The translations under genes and the position numbers were made by a program. Below, one piece after another: positions 34,801 through 43,413 of a DNA stretch of 64,000 nt (its first letter is position 1; every line of letters begins with the position of its first letter). The notes under the pieces were generated by a model. It saw nothing but the letters and a program-made list of their open reading frames with translations, did not search any database and was not told the DNA's origin. Source of the stretch: Apoderus coryli (taxonomy: Eukaryota > Arthropoda > Insecta > Coleoptera > Attelabidae); the NCBI GenBank assembly GCA_911728435.2, contig OU452200.1:37277715-37341714 (forward strand). Direction: 5' to 3'.

Positions 34801-35370
34801 AGTTGTATTTATTATTTTAACTACTGGATTTTCTTTGGATATTACTGTCCTGGCAACAAAAATACCTGGCGATATTTCTTGACTATTTACAACCGAATCA
34901 TGATCAATCTTTCTCAGAGATTTTATTTCCCTAAAAACTTCACATCTGGGAGGAAGATATATTGTGTCGTCGTCTGGACCGCTAAACATTGGGACCCTTA
35001 CGCTACTGTAGTCGACCTTGAGAGTCAACGTCCACTTAGCGTAATCTAAATTTGCATTGTATTTTACCAAGAAATCCCTTCCAAGGATTCCATCAGTCGG
35101 TATTGGAAAATCATCTTCGACAATGTGAAAGGTATGTTTGAAAGAAAAATGTTCGACACATAGCCGTGTTTGTGTAATGCCTATTGTTTTTACTAGATGG
35201 TTTGAGATGCCTTTAATTTTGCTGTTTTGTGCAGTGTCAATAATTTCATCTAATCTTAAAGATTTTCTTTTTAATATAGATATATCAGCTCCGGTGTCGA
35301 CTAGTAAGGTGTTTTCTATGCCAGATAATTCAGACTCCATAACTACAAAGTTCGAAAGTGTTAAACTCAT
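31801..35370 (-). CDS. pol: Pol polyprotein: protease, reverse transcriptase, RNase H, integrase
   Basis: 1189 residues, uninterrupted. Protease: LLVDTGADIS, active-site D25-T26-G27, with ILGRDF at 95-100 as the flap-end motif. Reverse transcriptase about 270-480: VVDFRKLN at 334-341, catalytic D371 (VIDLFSGFHQ), LPFGLSVSP at 403-411, YMDD at 433-436. RNase H about 565-690: D575 (STDAS), E617, D642 (TDHRPL), D685 (GPDALSR). Integrase: zinc finger H855, H863, C893, C896; catalytic D925 (SIDTIGPF), D985 (RTDMGTEY) and E1021 with 35 residues between the last two; C-terminal LKPGDLVLL at 1133-1141. Pol lies in the -1 frame relative to gag. Its ATG is 11 nt past the gag stop, and the pol frame is open upstream of that ATG for at least about 20 codons. 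So either -1 frameshifting, reinitiation, or splicing to the ATG could express it. Confidence 0.97.
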   Translation of the reverse strand: MSLTLSNFVVMESELSGIENTLLVDTGADISILKRKSLRLDEIIDTAQNSKIKGISNHLVKTIGITQTRLCVEHFSFKHTFHIVEDDFPIPTDGILGRDFLVKYNANLDYAKWTLTLKVDYSSVRVPMFSGPDDDTIYLPPRCEVFREIKSLRKIDHDSVVNSQEISPGIFVARTVISKENPVVKIINTTFESACVSIPKLETYRLDLFNIFTIENENKNRNAQLLSQFNHKDIPEYLKKDVIDLCTEFSDIFALKTDKLTVNNFYTQKLKLGDRKPVYIKNYRTPHMQKQEINLQVENLLNNGIIEPSRSEYNSPVLLVPKKSINGEKNWRLVVDFRKLNKNLLADKFPLPRIDDILDQLGRAKWFSVIDLFSGFHQIALDEGSRDYTSFSVDGGSFRFTRLPFGLSVSPNSFQRMMSMAFAGLTPEKAFLYMDDLIVIGCSEKHHLGNLRKVFNTCRKYCLKLNPQKCNFFRKDVTYLGHKITDKGILPDDSKYDTINNYPTPQTADEVKRFVAFCNYYRRFIPHFAAVTQPLNRLVRKNVKFEWFSEILKNALKSPTILKYPDFTKQFVLSTDASNDACGAVLSQEFDGQELPIAYASRTFTKGESHKPIILKELSAIHWAIKYFRCYLYGQKFLVKTDHRPLVYLFSMKDPSSKLTRMRLDLEEYDFDIEFIKGKDNVGPDALSRINIKNLKQIENNCDQILAITRSQYKNVTKAPTLISNDSPVVKPKVFESMNNYEVLKIPLLRFELRPNVIVVYIYNKRKICAQSRFSITNNNISLVKLLSELEKIAGDKKIYSMRLNVEDRIFTRCTVNEFKHVGQKLFRKLNIILCQSPKLIVDRKEKLALIEKYHNDPLLGGHSGQKRTFKKLKSNFRWKNMSKDVANYIKKCEKCQVNKAQISHTEPLKITPTPQRAFDIVSIDTIGPFTKSDHGNVYAATLQCELTKYVIIIPIPNKEASTLAKAIVENFILVYGPVREIRTDMGTEYRNETFSNITKILKMEHKMSTPYHSQSIGGCERSHRTLNEYLRTYINASHTDWDIWSRYFAFCYNTTPSTYHNYTPFELVFAKKACLPELFDGTRVDPLYNIDAYYEETRYRLQLAQKRAKEYLDDAKRKRKILLDANAKELSLKPGDLVLLSNEDRHKLDSWFDGPFEVVSVENPNCTIKDNKGKQYTIHKNRCKKFFR

Positions 35371-35380
35371 CCTGTAAATA
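35371..35380 (-). promoter_or_regulatory. Possible splice acceptor at the pol start
   Basis: On the minus strand TATTTACAG|G ends one base before the pol ATG (AG at 35373-35372). It fits the acceptor consensus only moderately (short pyrimidine tract) but its placement is striking given the donor at 36707. Confidence 0.3.
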
Positions 35381-35381
35381 T

Positions 35382-36602
35382 TTACATTGTTTGATCTGGT
35401 TCCCCCAATCGTGACCGATGGGGGCCCTGTGCGTTTCCCGACTGATTTCCGAGATAATTTTCAGACTCATAATATCTCACTGAGCGAGGATACCCTGCAC
35501 GAGGAGTACCAGAAAATCCGCGCCTGTAATTGCCTCTAACGTGTGCGCGATATTCCCTACCATAATTATTATTGTTATAACTATTATTATTAGAATGAAA
35601 CCTACTTCTACCTCTATTATAATGCTGCCTACCTAAATTATTACAATTTCTACCCCTATTATTAACATATAAAATACTATTAGACTCAGTTGACGATGAA
35701 CTTGTAGTTACATATTTGGTCAGAACTTCCTGAATTGTTGAAAAATTGCCCGCTTCTATTATAACACGAGCCCTATCGTTGTTCGAATTTTGACAGAGCG
35801 CCTTAACTGTAGTTTCAACGGAGTACGTTTCGGCTACGTCGTAAGGCACCCCTTCAGATATGTATGATCTTTGTAACTTAACCGCTAGATCTTCCACTTC
35901 AGCCGCAAATGTAGTAGGATCTTTAGTATGTTGTCGACAGTTTGTTAATTTTGCTGTTAGAAGTCGTGAACTTTCTCCTTTTATGCTGGTTTTTAACTTG
36001 TTTATTATAGCCTCTATAGTATTTTCGACCGTAATTAAGTCACGTGCTTTTCCTGTTAATTTAGTTTTAATATAAGCAACAGCATTTGCTTCATTATTAG
36101 CAGCGTGGTTCCTCAACAATTCTAGGGAGTCTAAAAATGATCTGAGATTTTCATGATTACCGTCAAACTGGTTTTGCACTAACTTACTAGCTAAATTAAA
36201 AAATTCTATTGTTGGATTAGCCATTACTTCTATGGGTTCGTAATTTTCGCGTAAATCGTCTTCTAAAATTTCGGGATCTATTTTACCTAAACATGAAACA
36301 GGTACCCTATAGTTAACTTCTAAAGTTTCGAAAGCTCTAATTGTCTTGTCTCTACAAATAGTAAATTGTTGCTTGCAAATTGTTTTATCATAATTATCTA
36401 ACGAATTCCAAACTGAAGCTAAAGTTTGAGTAAACTGATTAAATAATCGAACTATATTATCACGAATTTCTTCTCTAACAGTCTCTGACTTAGGTACGTT
36501 CTTTTTCAACGCTCTTTTCGTTTGACTAAATAAATCTGATTTAATTTGTAGCAAGCTTAAATTCACAATTTCGTTCGAAGTTTGCATCAGAAAAGATAAC
36601 AA
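35382..36602 (-). CDS. gag: Gag structural protein
   Basis: 406 residues, intact, directly upstream of pol. The middle (about 130-300) has the layout of a retrotransposon capsid domain: FFNLASKLVQNQFDG, then LRSFLDSLELL, then AVAYIKTKLTGKARDLI. The C-terminus (about 316-378) is rich in R, G, N and Y (NRGRSRFHSNNN, GREYRAHVRGNYRRGF) and presumably binds RNA. There is no CCHC zinc knuckle, so the basic RG-rich tail seems to replace it. The first ATG is chosen; a second at codon 6 is possible. A long AAT/ATT-coded asparagine tract lies at about 338-346. Confidence 0.93.
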   Translation of the reverse strand: MLSFLMQTSNEIVNLSLLQIKSDLFSQTKRALKKNVPKSETVREEIRDNIVRLFNQFTQTLASVWNSLDNYDKTICKQQFTICRDKTIRAFETLEVNYRVPVSCLGKIDPEILEDDLRENYEPIEVMANPTIEFFNLASKLVQNQFDGNHENLRSFLDSLELLRNHAANNEANAVAYIKTKLTGKARDLITVENTIEAIINKLKTSIKGESSRLLTAKLTNCRQHTKDPTTFAAEVEDLAVKLQRSYISEGVPYDVAETYSVETTVKALCQNSNNDRARVIIEAGNFSTIQEVLTKYVTTSSSSTESNSILYVNNRGRNCNNLGRQHYNRGRSRFHSNNNSYNNNNYGREYRAHVRGNYRRGFSGTPRAGYPRSVRYYESENYLGNQSGNAQGPHRSRLGEPDQTM

Positions 36603-36701
36603 AGGGATACTTTCATCATTACTCTAACTATTAACCTATACATAATTACCAAATTTGAGTAAACGACAATATTTACATCATAATATTTATTCTTAAAAAC
36701 T

Positions 36702-36710
36702 ACTTACGTC
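36702..36710 (-). promoter_or_regulatory. Possible splice donor between leader ORF and gag
   Basis: On the minus strand GAC|GTAAGTA matches the donor consensus well (GT at 36707-36706). It lies between the 80-residue ORF and gag, so splicing from it to 35372 would remove gag and join the leader to the pol ATG. Hypothesis only. Confidence 0.3.
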
Positions 36711-36838
36711 CGCGTTCTGCCGTCCCGTCGGCATATTCGACCGAATCGCACTACTCACTTCACCGACACTAAGGGATAGTTTAAGCTCCGCCGGAATACC
36801 TTCAAAACTTCAAGAAATGTTAGTTTTTGTTTTTTTTT

Positions 36839-37081
36839 TCAAACTGCACTATCCCGAACACTAGCTAATGAGTCCGTAAAATTACGTCGCCACTGCTTTT
36901 TCATATTACGTCTATGGACTTTGAAAAGTTTAATAATTAAGTTTAGTAACATGATCGCCACAATAATGTATAAAAGTATTTTTACTTCCATAACATTTAC
37001 ACTATCTTCGTTCACTATAAAATTGGAATTAACTGAACCGTTTTCAATTAAATCTTGGTTTTTAGATTGACTTTTCCCCAT
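36839..37081 (-). CDS. Leader ORF: predicted myristoylated single-pass membrane peptide
   Basis: 80 residues, upstream of gag, with an excellent start context (GCGCCATGG). It begins MGKSQSK, which fits the N-myristoylation pattern MGxxxS. It has one hydrophobic segment at about 34-53 (KILLYIIVAIMLLNLIIKLF) and then a strongly basic stretch (KVHRRNMKKQWRR). The design, a lipid anchor, a membrane span and a basic tail, suggests a membrane-targeting accessory protein. I recall similar small ORFs in other insect gypsy-type elements but cannot name a characterised function. It is intact like gag and pol, and as the first ORF on the genomic RNA it would be translated first. Function unknown. Confidence 0.65.
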   Translation of the reverse strand: MGKSQSKNQDLIENGSVNSNFIVNEDSVNVMEVKILLYIIVAIMLLNLIIKLFKVHRRNMKKQWRRNFTDSLASVRDSAV

Positions 37082-37170
37082 GGCGCATAATATTGTTTAA
37101 ATACCTGGTAATATTAGTGTAATTATGTATTTATATTTATACGCATTCTTAAAATTTTATCTATCGTTTT

Positions 37171-37184
37171 TGGCAGGATCGCCA
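37171..37184 (-). promoter_or_regulatory. Primer-binding site, probably tRNA-Arg
   Basis: Directly after the 5' LTR the minus strand reads TGGCGATCCTGCCA. This is complementary to a tRNA 3' end reading TGGCAGGATCGCCA, which as I recall is the end of insect tRNA-Arg(ACG). Position and TGG start are secure; the tRNA identity is from memory. Confidence 0.8.
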
Positions 37185-37459
37185 TGTAGTATTGGATAGG
37201 GATGTTAATTAAAACTCGTGTTGTTAACACTTTAACCACATTTTATTGAATGAATTCCTAATCAAAAAGTATTACAATAATTGGTGTATTTTGCAAGTTA
37301 GTGATTTATTATAATCACCTGATTTACCTATGTTATATTAGTCGACATTAATTTGTCATGAGTATTCAAAATGTAATGTAATTATTAATATCCGGAAGTT
37401 AAGTAACACCTAAGCAATTATTACCTTCCTTTACAGGGTGTTCTAAGTTAGGTTCTACA
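37185..37459 (-). repeat. 5' LTR
   Basis: 275 bp, same sequence by eye as 31062-31336. It carries the promoter for the element, transcribed leftward in this window. A target copy CAAG follows at 37460-37463. Confidence 0.97.
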
Positions 37460-37463
37460 CAAG

Positions 37464-38249
37464 AAACTGAGTTGAAGACTGCAGACTTGTGCCACACAGT
37501 GAATTTAGAGATATTTATACAGAAAACAGAGAGTGCATTAACGTAAGTAAGATAAGGTCGCAAAAGAAAGAGATGCCCTCTATTTTTACTTTAATTTATG
37601 CGACATAAACCGGAGATTTTACGAGGCTGTCAATTTTATGTATATACGGCCCGTTTATGGTCGAGATAATCTGATTTATGGATCTTTTCTGCCGTTGTTC
37701 GATGTAATTTAATTACGGACATTGGAATAGGTCGTAGCGCGCATAAATTTTTATAATGAAGTGTAAAATTATACGTTAAAATGTAATTGGCTGCCAAACC
37801 ATTTTTTTTATACCTCTTGGTTTTATAGTAGGTCATAATAATATGAGCTCAAATAGTTTACTAATTTCGGTAATCGATTGGTTCTATGTTTTCTCTTTTG
37901 ATCGAAACCAGCTACATATCAAAAGTATACAGGGTACGCCAATGTATAGATGGCGTATTAGAAGTATCTATAGAGCACGGAAAGAAATATACAGGGTCAA
38001 CTATCACTCAGTACAAAAATTTTAACCACGTGCTCAGAGAAGCCTGAAAAACTATAAAAAATTTGTTTCGGAATTTTTATTCGATGTTTACAAAATGGAG
38101 CAAATCCACCTTTTTCCCCGGTAAATCGGCGCCTATGACAACCATTTTTCAATATGACTTGCAACATACGAACAGCTGTAGGGATAATATTCGCGGCGTT
38201 GCCAATTGTAGAGACCCAAATCGGTTATTTTTACAACAACGACTTCTCA
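37464..38249. other. Intergenic DNA
   Basis: No gene. TATACAGGGTACGCC (about 37927) and ATACAGGGTCAAC (about 37989) are two further MITE-end-like motifs about 60 bp apart. Short frames here (37636-37836, 37843-38025, 38063-38254) are unsupported. Confidence 0.5.
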
Positions 38250-39910
38250 CGTAGCGAAAGAACCAAATGTTTGAAGAGGCCACCGTTAACTTCACTTTAT
38301 TTACGCACTTAATCACTAAAATTATTATTATTTTACATAAATCGTTCATGTTTTACAACAGAAACTTCTCGCTCATCACTCATCATAATAATAATATGTA
38401 GGTCTACAACCTATACCGTAAACTGTTCTGAAAAAGTTAAGCTAATTGCGCCGTTCACTTTCATCACAAACAAATCATAGATAAGTGATTACCTATTGAA
38501 ACAAATAAAACATACGGTTAATAATCTTACGGTATAAACCTGCATTCTAATCTGATAAATATTTTGGGCATTTGTTTTTGCAAAGCAGCAATTTTATCAT
38601 TAACGAAATCTTTACTGTTAATAGCAAAAAATAACAACAACTAACTTGTGCATAAGTTACATTGACATATAAAAGATAATTTTTGACAGTTCACAATTTC
38701 CTGAAAACTAAAACATGAGTCGAATTCACGCCATGATCGATTATAACCGGTTATAAACGGTTTAACTTTTTGCATTCACGCGACCCTGGTATTTGCTGGT
38801 TTTACTATGATGACGTCACGAAAAAGCCCTTCATGAACATTATCATTAACTAATTTGTGCTTCATTTTTCAGGTAACTAAAACAGTCTCTATTCTGCGCA
38901 AATCAATTACATCGCGTGTCAACAAGGTTATGCGCAGAATCCATACTGTTTCTGACAGTTTCGAAGCCTATGAAAACAAATCTAGTTACGTGAAAAATTA
39001 AGCGCAAATTAGCTAATGACAATGTTGAGTTTCACGTTCCTTTTACAAAAAAAAAAAAATCAAGTGAGATGAGCCGTAGGTGATCATGTCACATCATTGG
39101 TTTGCGCAGAATCCCGACTGATTCTGACGGTTTCGGACTCTTGTGAAACCTGAAACTGCAAAGAAAATATAATGTCACAGGTAACATGTGTATGTTAGCT
39201 GTGATAATGTCATGAAGGTCTTTTTCGTGACGTCATCATAGTGAAACCGCCAATAACCGAGGTCGCGTGAATGCAAAAAGTTAAACCGGTTTTAATCGGT
39301 CATGGCGTGAATTCGACTTATGTTTTAGTTTTCAGGAAATGGTGAACTGGCAAATATCTTTTGTATGTCAATGTAACTTATGCACAAGTTGGTTGTTGTT
39401 ATTTTTTGCTATTAACAGTAAAGATTTTGTTAATAATAAAATTGCTGCTTTGCAAAAACAAATTCCTAAAATATTTATCAGATTCTAATGCAGGTTTATA
39501 CCGTACGATTATTAACCGTTTTTTTTATTTGTTTCAATAAACACTTATCTATGATTTGTTTGTTAAAATTTTGTGATGAAAGTGAACGGCCAAATTAGCG
39601 TAACTTTAAGAATCAATTCAAGAAGAAGAAACAATTTACGGTATAGGTTGTAGGCCTACATATTATTATTGTGATGAGTGATGAGCGAGAAGTTCCTGTT
39701 GTAAAACATGAACAATTTATGTAAAATAATAATAATTTTGGATCTACATGAAGACTATTGTCTATGAAACGAGATTGGTGATGAACAGCAGTTACGTCTA
39801 CAAATTGAGGGGCAGCGAATCAAATCAAATCCGCAATAATATTTTTGCACGTATCCGAAGTTCAGTGATTAAGCGCGTAAGTTAACAGTGGCTTCTGTGA
39901 ACATTTTTTG
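38250..39910. repeat. Large palindromic foldback element, about 1.6 kb
   Basis: The left arm (about 38265-38860) is repeated in inverse in the right arm (about 39190-39905). Paired landmarks: TGTTTTACAACAGAAACTTC (38350) with GAAGTTCCTGTTGTAAAACA (39690); TTACATTGACATATAAAAGA with its counterpart at about 39355; and GAATTCACGCCATGATCGAT (38723) with TCGGTCATGGCGTGAATTC at 39296. The right arm has an extra insert of about 125 bp (39742-39865). The centre (38870-39180) contains TTCTGCGCAAATCA/GGTTTGCGCAGAATCC and CTGACAGTTTCGAAG/CTGACGGTTTCGGAC pairs, so the palindrome continues imperfectly almost to the midpoint. No coding capacity. Class unknown; foldback or very long-TIR MITE. Confidence 0.85.
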
Positions 39911-41020
39911 CTGTTGTTGTGCTTTGAAGTGTTATTTGCATTTGTGTGTTTTTTGTTACCCTTTGGGGTTTTCCTGACAGAGGGGATCCACCTTGTCGTG
40001 GAAGTTCAACAATCATTCTATGGCATGTTAGACATATCCGAAAGGTAGGTGCTTACATAATATTTATTATTTCGCATGATTGATTGAAGTCACATAATCA
40101 TCTACATTTTCTAATTACATTTTTTAATGATCGGTAAATTGAATTTTTGTGATAGTTCACCCTGTATTTCAGAAACTGTTGCCATCTTTGAAATTTCAAA
40201 TGAAGCACCCTATTTATTATTGGATTATCAAAATCTACGCGTGATTATTAACATGCCCTGTTTTTGACATACCTTTTAATTATTTTTTTCGCGAAAAACA
40301 GCATTATGAAAAAATGCGTAATTTTTTTAAGTTGATCATTGATTGAACAACGGATGAAGCGAATTCTCATTTAGTAGCAGTATGGATATTTTTTACAGTA
40401 TAGAAAATTATCGTAATAATGATTGTATCAGGTTTTTATAATTATAATTATTTTTCAAAATAATGAAAAGTTAAAACCAGTAGGTAACCAAAATTACAGA
40501 AAATTTCAATGCTCCCTAATAACAGCAGTAATTGCTAGCCCTTTTATGGTTATGTGAAAGCGATTCAGATATTATATTTAATAAAAAAAAACTAAATAAA
40601 GCGACAGAAAAGCGAAACAAGAAAATGAACGAACCATTACACAATTAAGCAGTAAATTTAAATTCAACAGATTGTAATTTATGTCGAGGCAACTTAAAAG
40701 ATGATTAATGGCAATTTGAGCTCGACCGAAACAAGAGCTATTTTTTTATGTTTTTATTTTTCGTTTAATTTTTATGTTTTAGGCGGGGTTCACACTGTTA
40801 AACAATGAATTAACTTATCTGATATTTTAAAATGTTTCTATTTGCAGCGTCATTCAACACATTCCCAATCTGATACTCTTAGAACATTTGTCATTTATTC
40901 ATTGAAGTTTATCAACAACACTTTAGTTGGAGGTCAGCTTTAACCAACACGTAAGCGTAATTATCGATTGTTTATTATTAAAATTAATCTTAGAATTTTT
41001 ATTAGCCTAAAAATACAGAA
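39911..41020. other. Intergenic AT-rich DNA
   Basis: No coding region. CACCCTGTATTTC near 40159 is a MITE-end motif in reverse. The only other visible feature is a short run of A/T low complexity around 40300-40620. Confidence 0.5.
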
Positions 41021-41102
41021 GCCTAGGTAGGTTAAAATCTGCACCAGACCCTCTACTGGGACCACCAAGGGCTATGCTGTACATACCTGATGAAATATTT
41101 CA

Positions 41103-41307
41103 ATGCCCCTTATACTTCTTGATTTCAGTAATGTTTTCGAGACCTTAAATCACTTCAATTCTCTTATATTGCTGAGGTTTTTTGGATTTCAGCCAGGTGC
41201 TCTTTATGGGATTCAGTTATACCCATCTGGTGTATCGATGAGAGTTCCTCAGGGCTCCATCCTAGGACCATGGTTATTTTTAAATACAATCCAGTTTCCG
41301 AGTTCCA
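41103..41307 (+). pseudogene. LINE reverse transcriptase scrap
   Basis: LILLDFSNVFETLNHFNSL corresponds to motif A (FSKAFDT.NH) with the second conserved position altered. After a deletion, VSMRVPQGSILGPWLFL is motif B. Everything downstream is cut by the hairpin element that starts at 41308. Just upstream (about 41020-41080), GACCCTCTACTGGGACCACC is similar to GACCCTCCACTGCGCCCACC near 47267. Confidence 0.75.
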
Positions 41308-42122
41308 TATTGTAAGGATTTTTGAAAGTTTGTTTAGTGCAGCATGTAAAAGTTTGAATAAGTCGTTTAAAAAATCAGTTGGGTAATTATTTTTTAGGTA
41401 AATGCTCGCAAAGGTCTACTTTAAGTTTTAGGTGTAGTTATATTTAAAAATTAAAAGGATTTCATGTCCGTAAATATAATAAATGAAAATAATTTCATGG
41501 CAAAGCGGACTAAAATGTTGGTTTTACCTACACAAGGAATTAACCAGACCGAGGCATTAAACATCGACGACAGAACGCTTGGAGACCACCGTCCGAGCAT
41601 TGCTGAAACCCAAATATTTGGGAGATGCTGGCAGAAGGATAAAATGGTCTCCTGCTAGCGTTTTGTGTTCATACTATTTTTATTTATATTTATTTCTATT
41701 TATACGACTGGTTTTACCTATACATTGAGTTTGTTCGGCTTCTGCATGGTAGGGGATATGCATTACTATGTACATGTAGATGATACGTATTTACATGTGT
41801 CTACTGTTGTGTATCCTATTGTGCTTAAATGCAGGTCGATATTTGTAGATGGGCAACGACTATGGTACTCTGACGAGCTCATAACAAGAGCGAAACGAAT
41901 TCGTCAGTATCTGTCGACCCATGCCTCGGTCTGGTTCTATTAAATTAGACTGGGGCCCTGCTAAATTAAACAAAATTCCTTGTGTAGGTAAAACCAACAT
42001 TTTAGTCCGCTTTGTTATATTTTTTAAACTTTCATGTATACAACTGCACCTAAAAATTGAAGTTGACGTTTTTTAACTTTTACATGCTGCACTAAACAAA
42101 CTTTAAAAAATCCTTACAATAT
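41308..42122. mobile_element. Inverted-repeat element, copy 2, with nested arms
   Basis: The outer arms ATATTGTAAGGATTTTTGAA (41308) and TTTAAAAAATCCTTACAATAT (to 42122) extend inward through GTTTGTTTAGTGCAGCATGT and a TTTTAGGTGTAGTTAT block. An inner pair (GGCAAAGCGGACTAAAATG, then GGTTTTACCTACACAAGGA) is the same as in copy 1 at 2.7-3.1 kb. The loop holds the conserved small ORF plus about 130 bp not in copy 1 (41540-41700). Total about 815 bp. It interrupts a LINE fragment on its left and abuts an ACGT-rich element on its right. Confidence 0.8.
41665..41943 (+). CDS. Small ORF inside the inverted-repeat element (copy 2)
   Basis: The open frame contains the same about 61 residues as 2862-3047 (MHYYVHVDDTYLHV to VWFY), here preceded by about 31 in-frame residues with hydrophobic character (FILFLFIFISIYTT). 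No family recognised. Conservation of the frame between copies is the only support. Confidence 0.25.
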   Translation: MFILFLFIFISIYTTGFTYTLSLFGFCMVGDMHYYVHVDDTYLHVSTVVYPIVLKCRSIFVDGQRLWYSDELITRAKRIRQYLSTHASVWFY

Positions 42123-42494
42123 ACGTCAATATTACGTTAATAAATGTATTGTTTTAAAAATACAAGTACACGTTTATTCAATGTTCTTTAGAAGCGTTGT
42201 TTAAAAATAAATATCTAACAATAAAATTCGTGTATGTATCGTTTATTTTCTACGTAAATTCGACGTATTCTGGAATCGTTTTAAAATTATTATTCTCAAC
42301 GTAGTATTGACGTGTTTTGAACACCACACAAAGTTGTTATTTATTCATTAATATAAAACGTTTTTCTTTACACGTTGTATGTAACGTTTAATACCGCGAC
42401 ATTTTTGAATATATTCTACGTAATAAAAATACGATTTTAATAAAACGTTATTAGTAGATTTAAACGTTTTTTTTACGTACGTGTATTTATTGGG
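42123..42494. repeat. ACGT-rich element fragment (family shared with 47446-48554)
   Basis: Dense in AACGTT, TTACGT and ACGTTTT motifs. The right end reads ACGTACGTGTATTTATTGGG, matching in inverse the left end CCCAGTAAACACATATACG of the element at 47446. The left end is lost at the junction with the hairpin element. Confidence 0.6.
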
Positions 42495-43413
42495 TTGGGT
42501 ATTGTTCAATGCAGCAATTGGTTAGACTATTTGATCTCTCAAATTGTACAGGAACAAACATGGAAATTGATCTTGATCTGGAAGCACTGATCGTTGTGTC
42601 ATGCTAAATCCCCGCAGGTGTGTTGGTGATATTTGGGAATTGATATGATTGCACGTTCTTGAGGAATACGTTTAATAAAGAAATAAGTCATGTTTAAGTA
42701 GTAAAATTTACGTTGTTGAAAAGTTTATAATATTTTTAGTGGGAACGTGATATGAAAATATTAAAGGCGATATTTGTGTGAATCTGGCCTAAAACGCCAC
42801 TGTTCAAAACGATCAAACTGTCAAGCTAAATGATGTCTCGTTGCATAGAGTGTAAAATATGAATATTGATGTGTGAAGGGATGCCGAGCATAGTTCTCTG
42901 GAAGTTTATTTACGGCAAAAGTCATTTGTTTCAATTTAATTAGGCGACTCGGGGACCTATTTGATATTGTTGTTGGCATTTTTCGTTATACAACTGCGGT
43001 CGGCTTAAATTACATTTATAATATAATAATAAATATATGCAGTTGAATAATTCTATACTTCTTTTTTTTTTTATTTAGAAATAAGGGGTGTCCCAAAATT
43101 AACGCAAGGTTTGAATTTGCCGCCATTTATGCGGTAAAACCACAGAACTAGAAAAGGGGGAGATAAGACTGTTGACATTTCCAAACATCATTATTTGCAG
43201 ATATCGATATATAATGCCAAACTTCCGCTGTGATTCCCGCATTGTTTTAAAATACACTATTTTGATACGGCATTTTTTACCGTTTTAAAGCAAAATATAA
43301 CTTAGGTGATGGTACTAATTTTTGTGTATAATAAAACGATATACCCAAGATATTTTTTAGTTACTTTTTTATGAATTTTAACATATTCAAGACATATTTC
43401 ACCAAATTATAAG
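42495..43413. other. Intergenic DNA
   Basis: No gene. GGGGTGTCCCAAAATTAACG at about 43084 looks like another MITE-end variant (AGGGTGTCCCAAAA type). Confidence 0.5.

Larger units (their letters stand above)
31062..37459 (-). mobile_element. Full-length Ty3/gypsy LTR retrotransposon (mdg1/412-like)
   Basis: A complete element on the minus strand: two 275-bp LTRs, primer-binding site, leader ORF, gag, pol, polypurine tract, and a 4-bp target duplication CAAG (31058-31061 and 37460-37463). LTRs begin TGTAG and end CTACA. By eye the two LTRs are identical over their whole length and both large ORFs are open, so the insertion is recent. Order protease-reverse transcriptase-RNase H-integrase is Ty3/gypsy. 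A tRNA-Arg primer and TGTAGT LTR start recall the mdg1/412 lineage of insects (inference). No env-like frame lies between pol and the 3' LTR (31349-31800). Confidence 0.97.
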
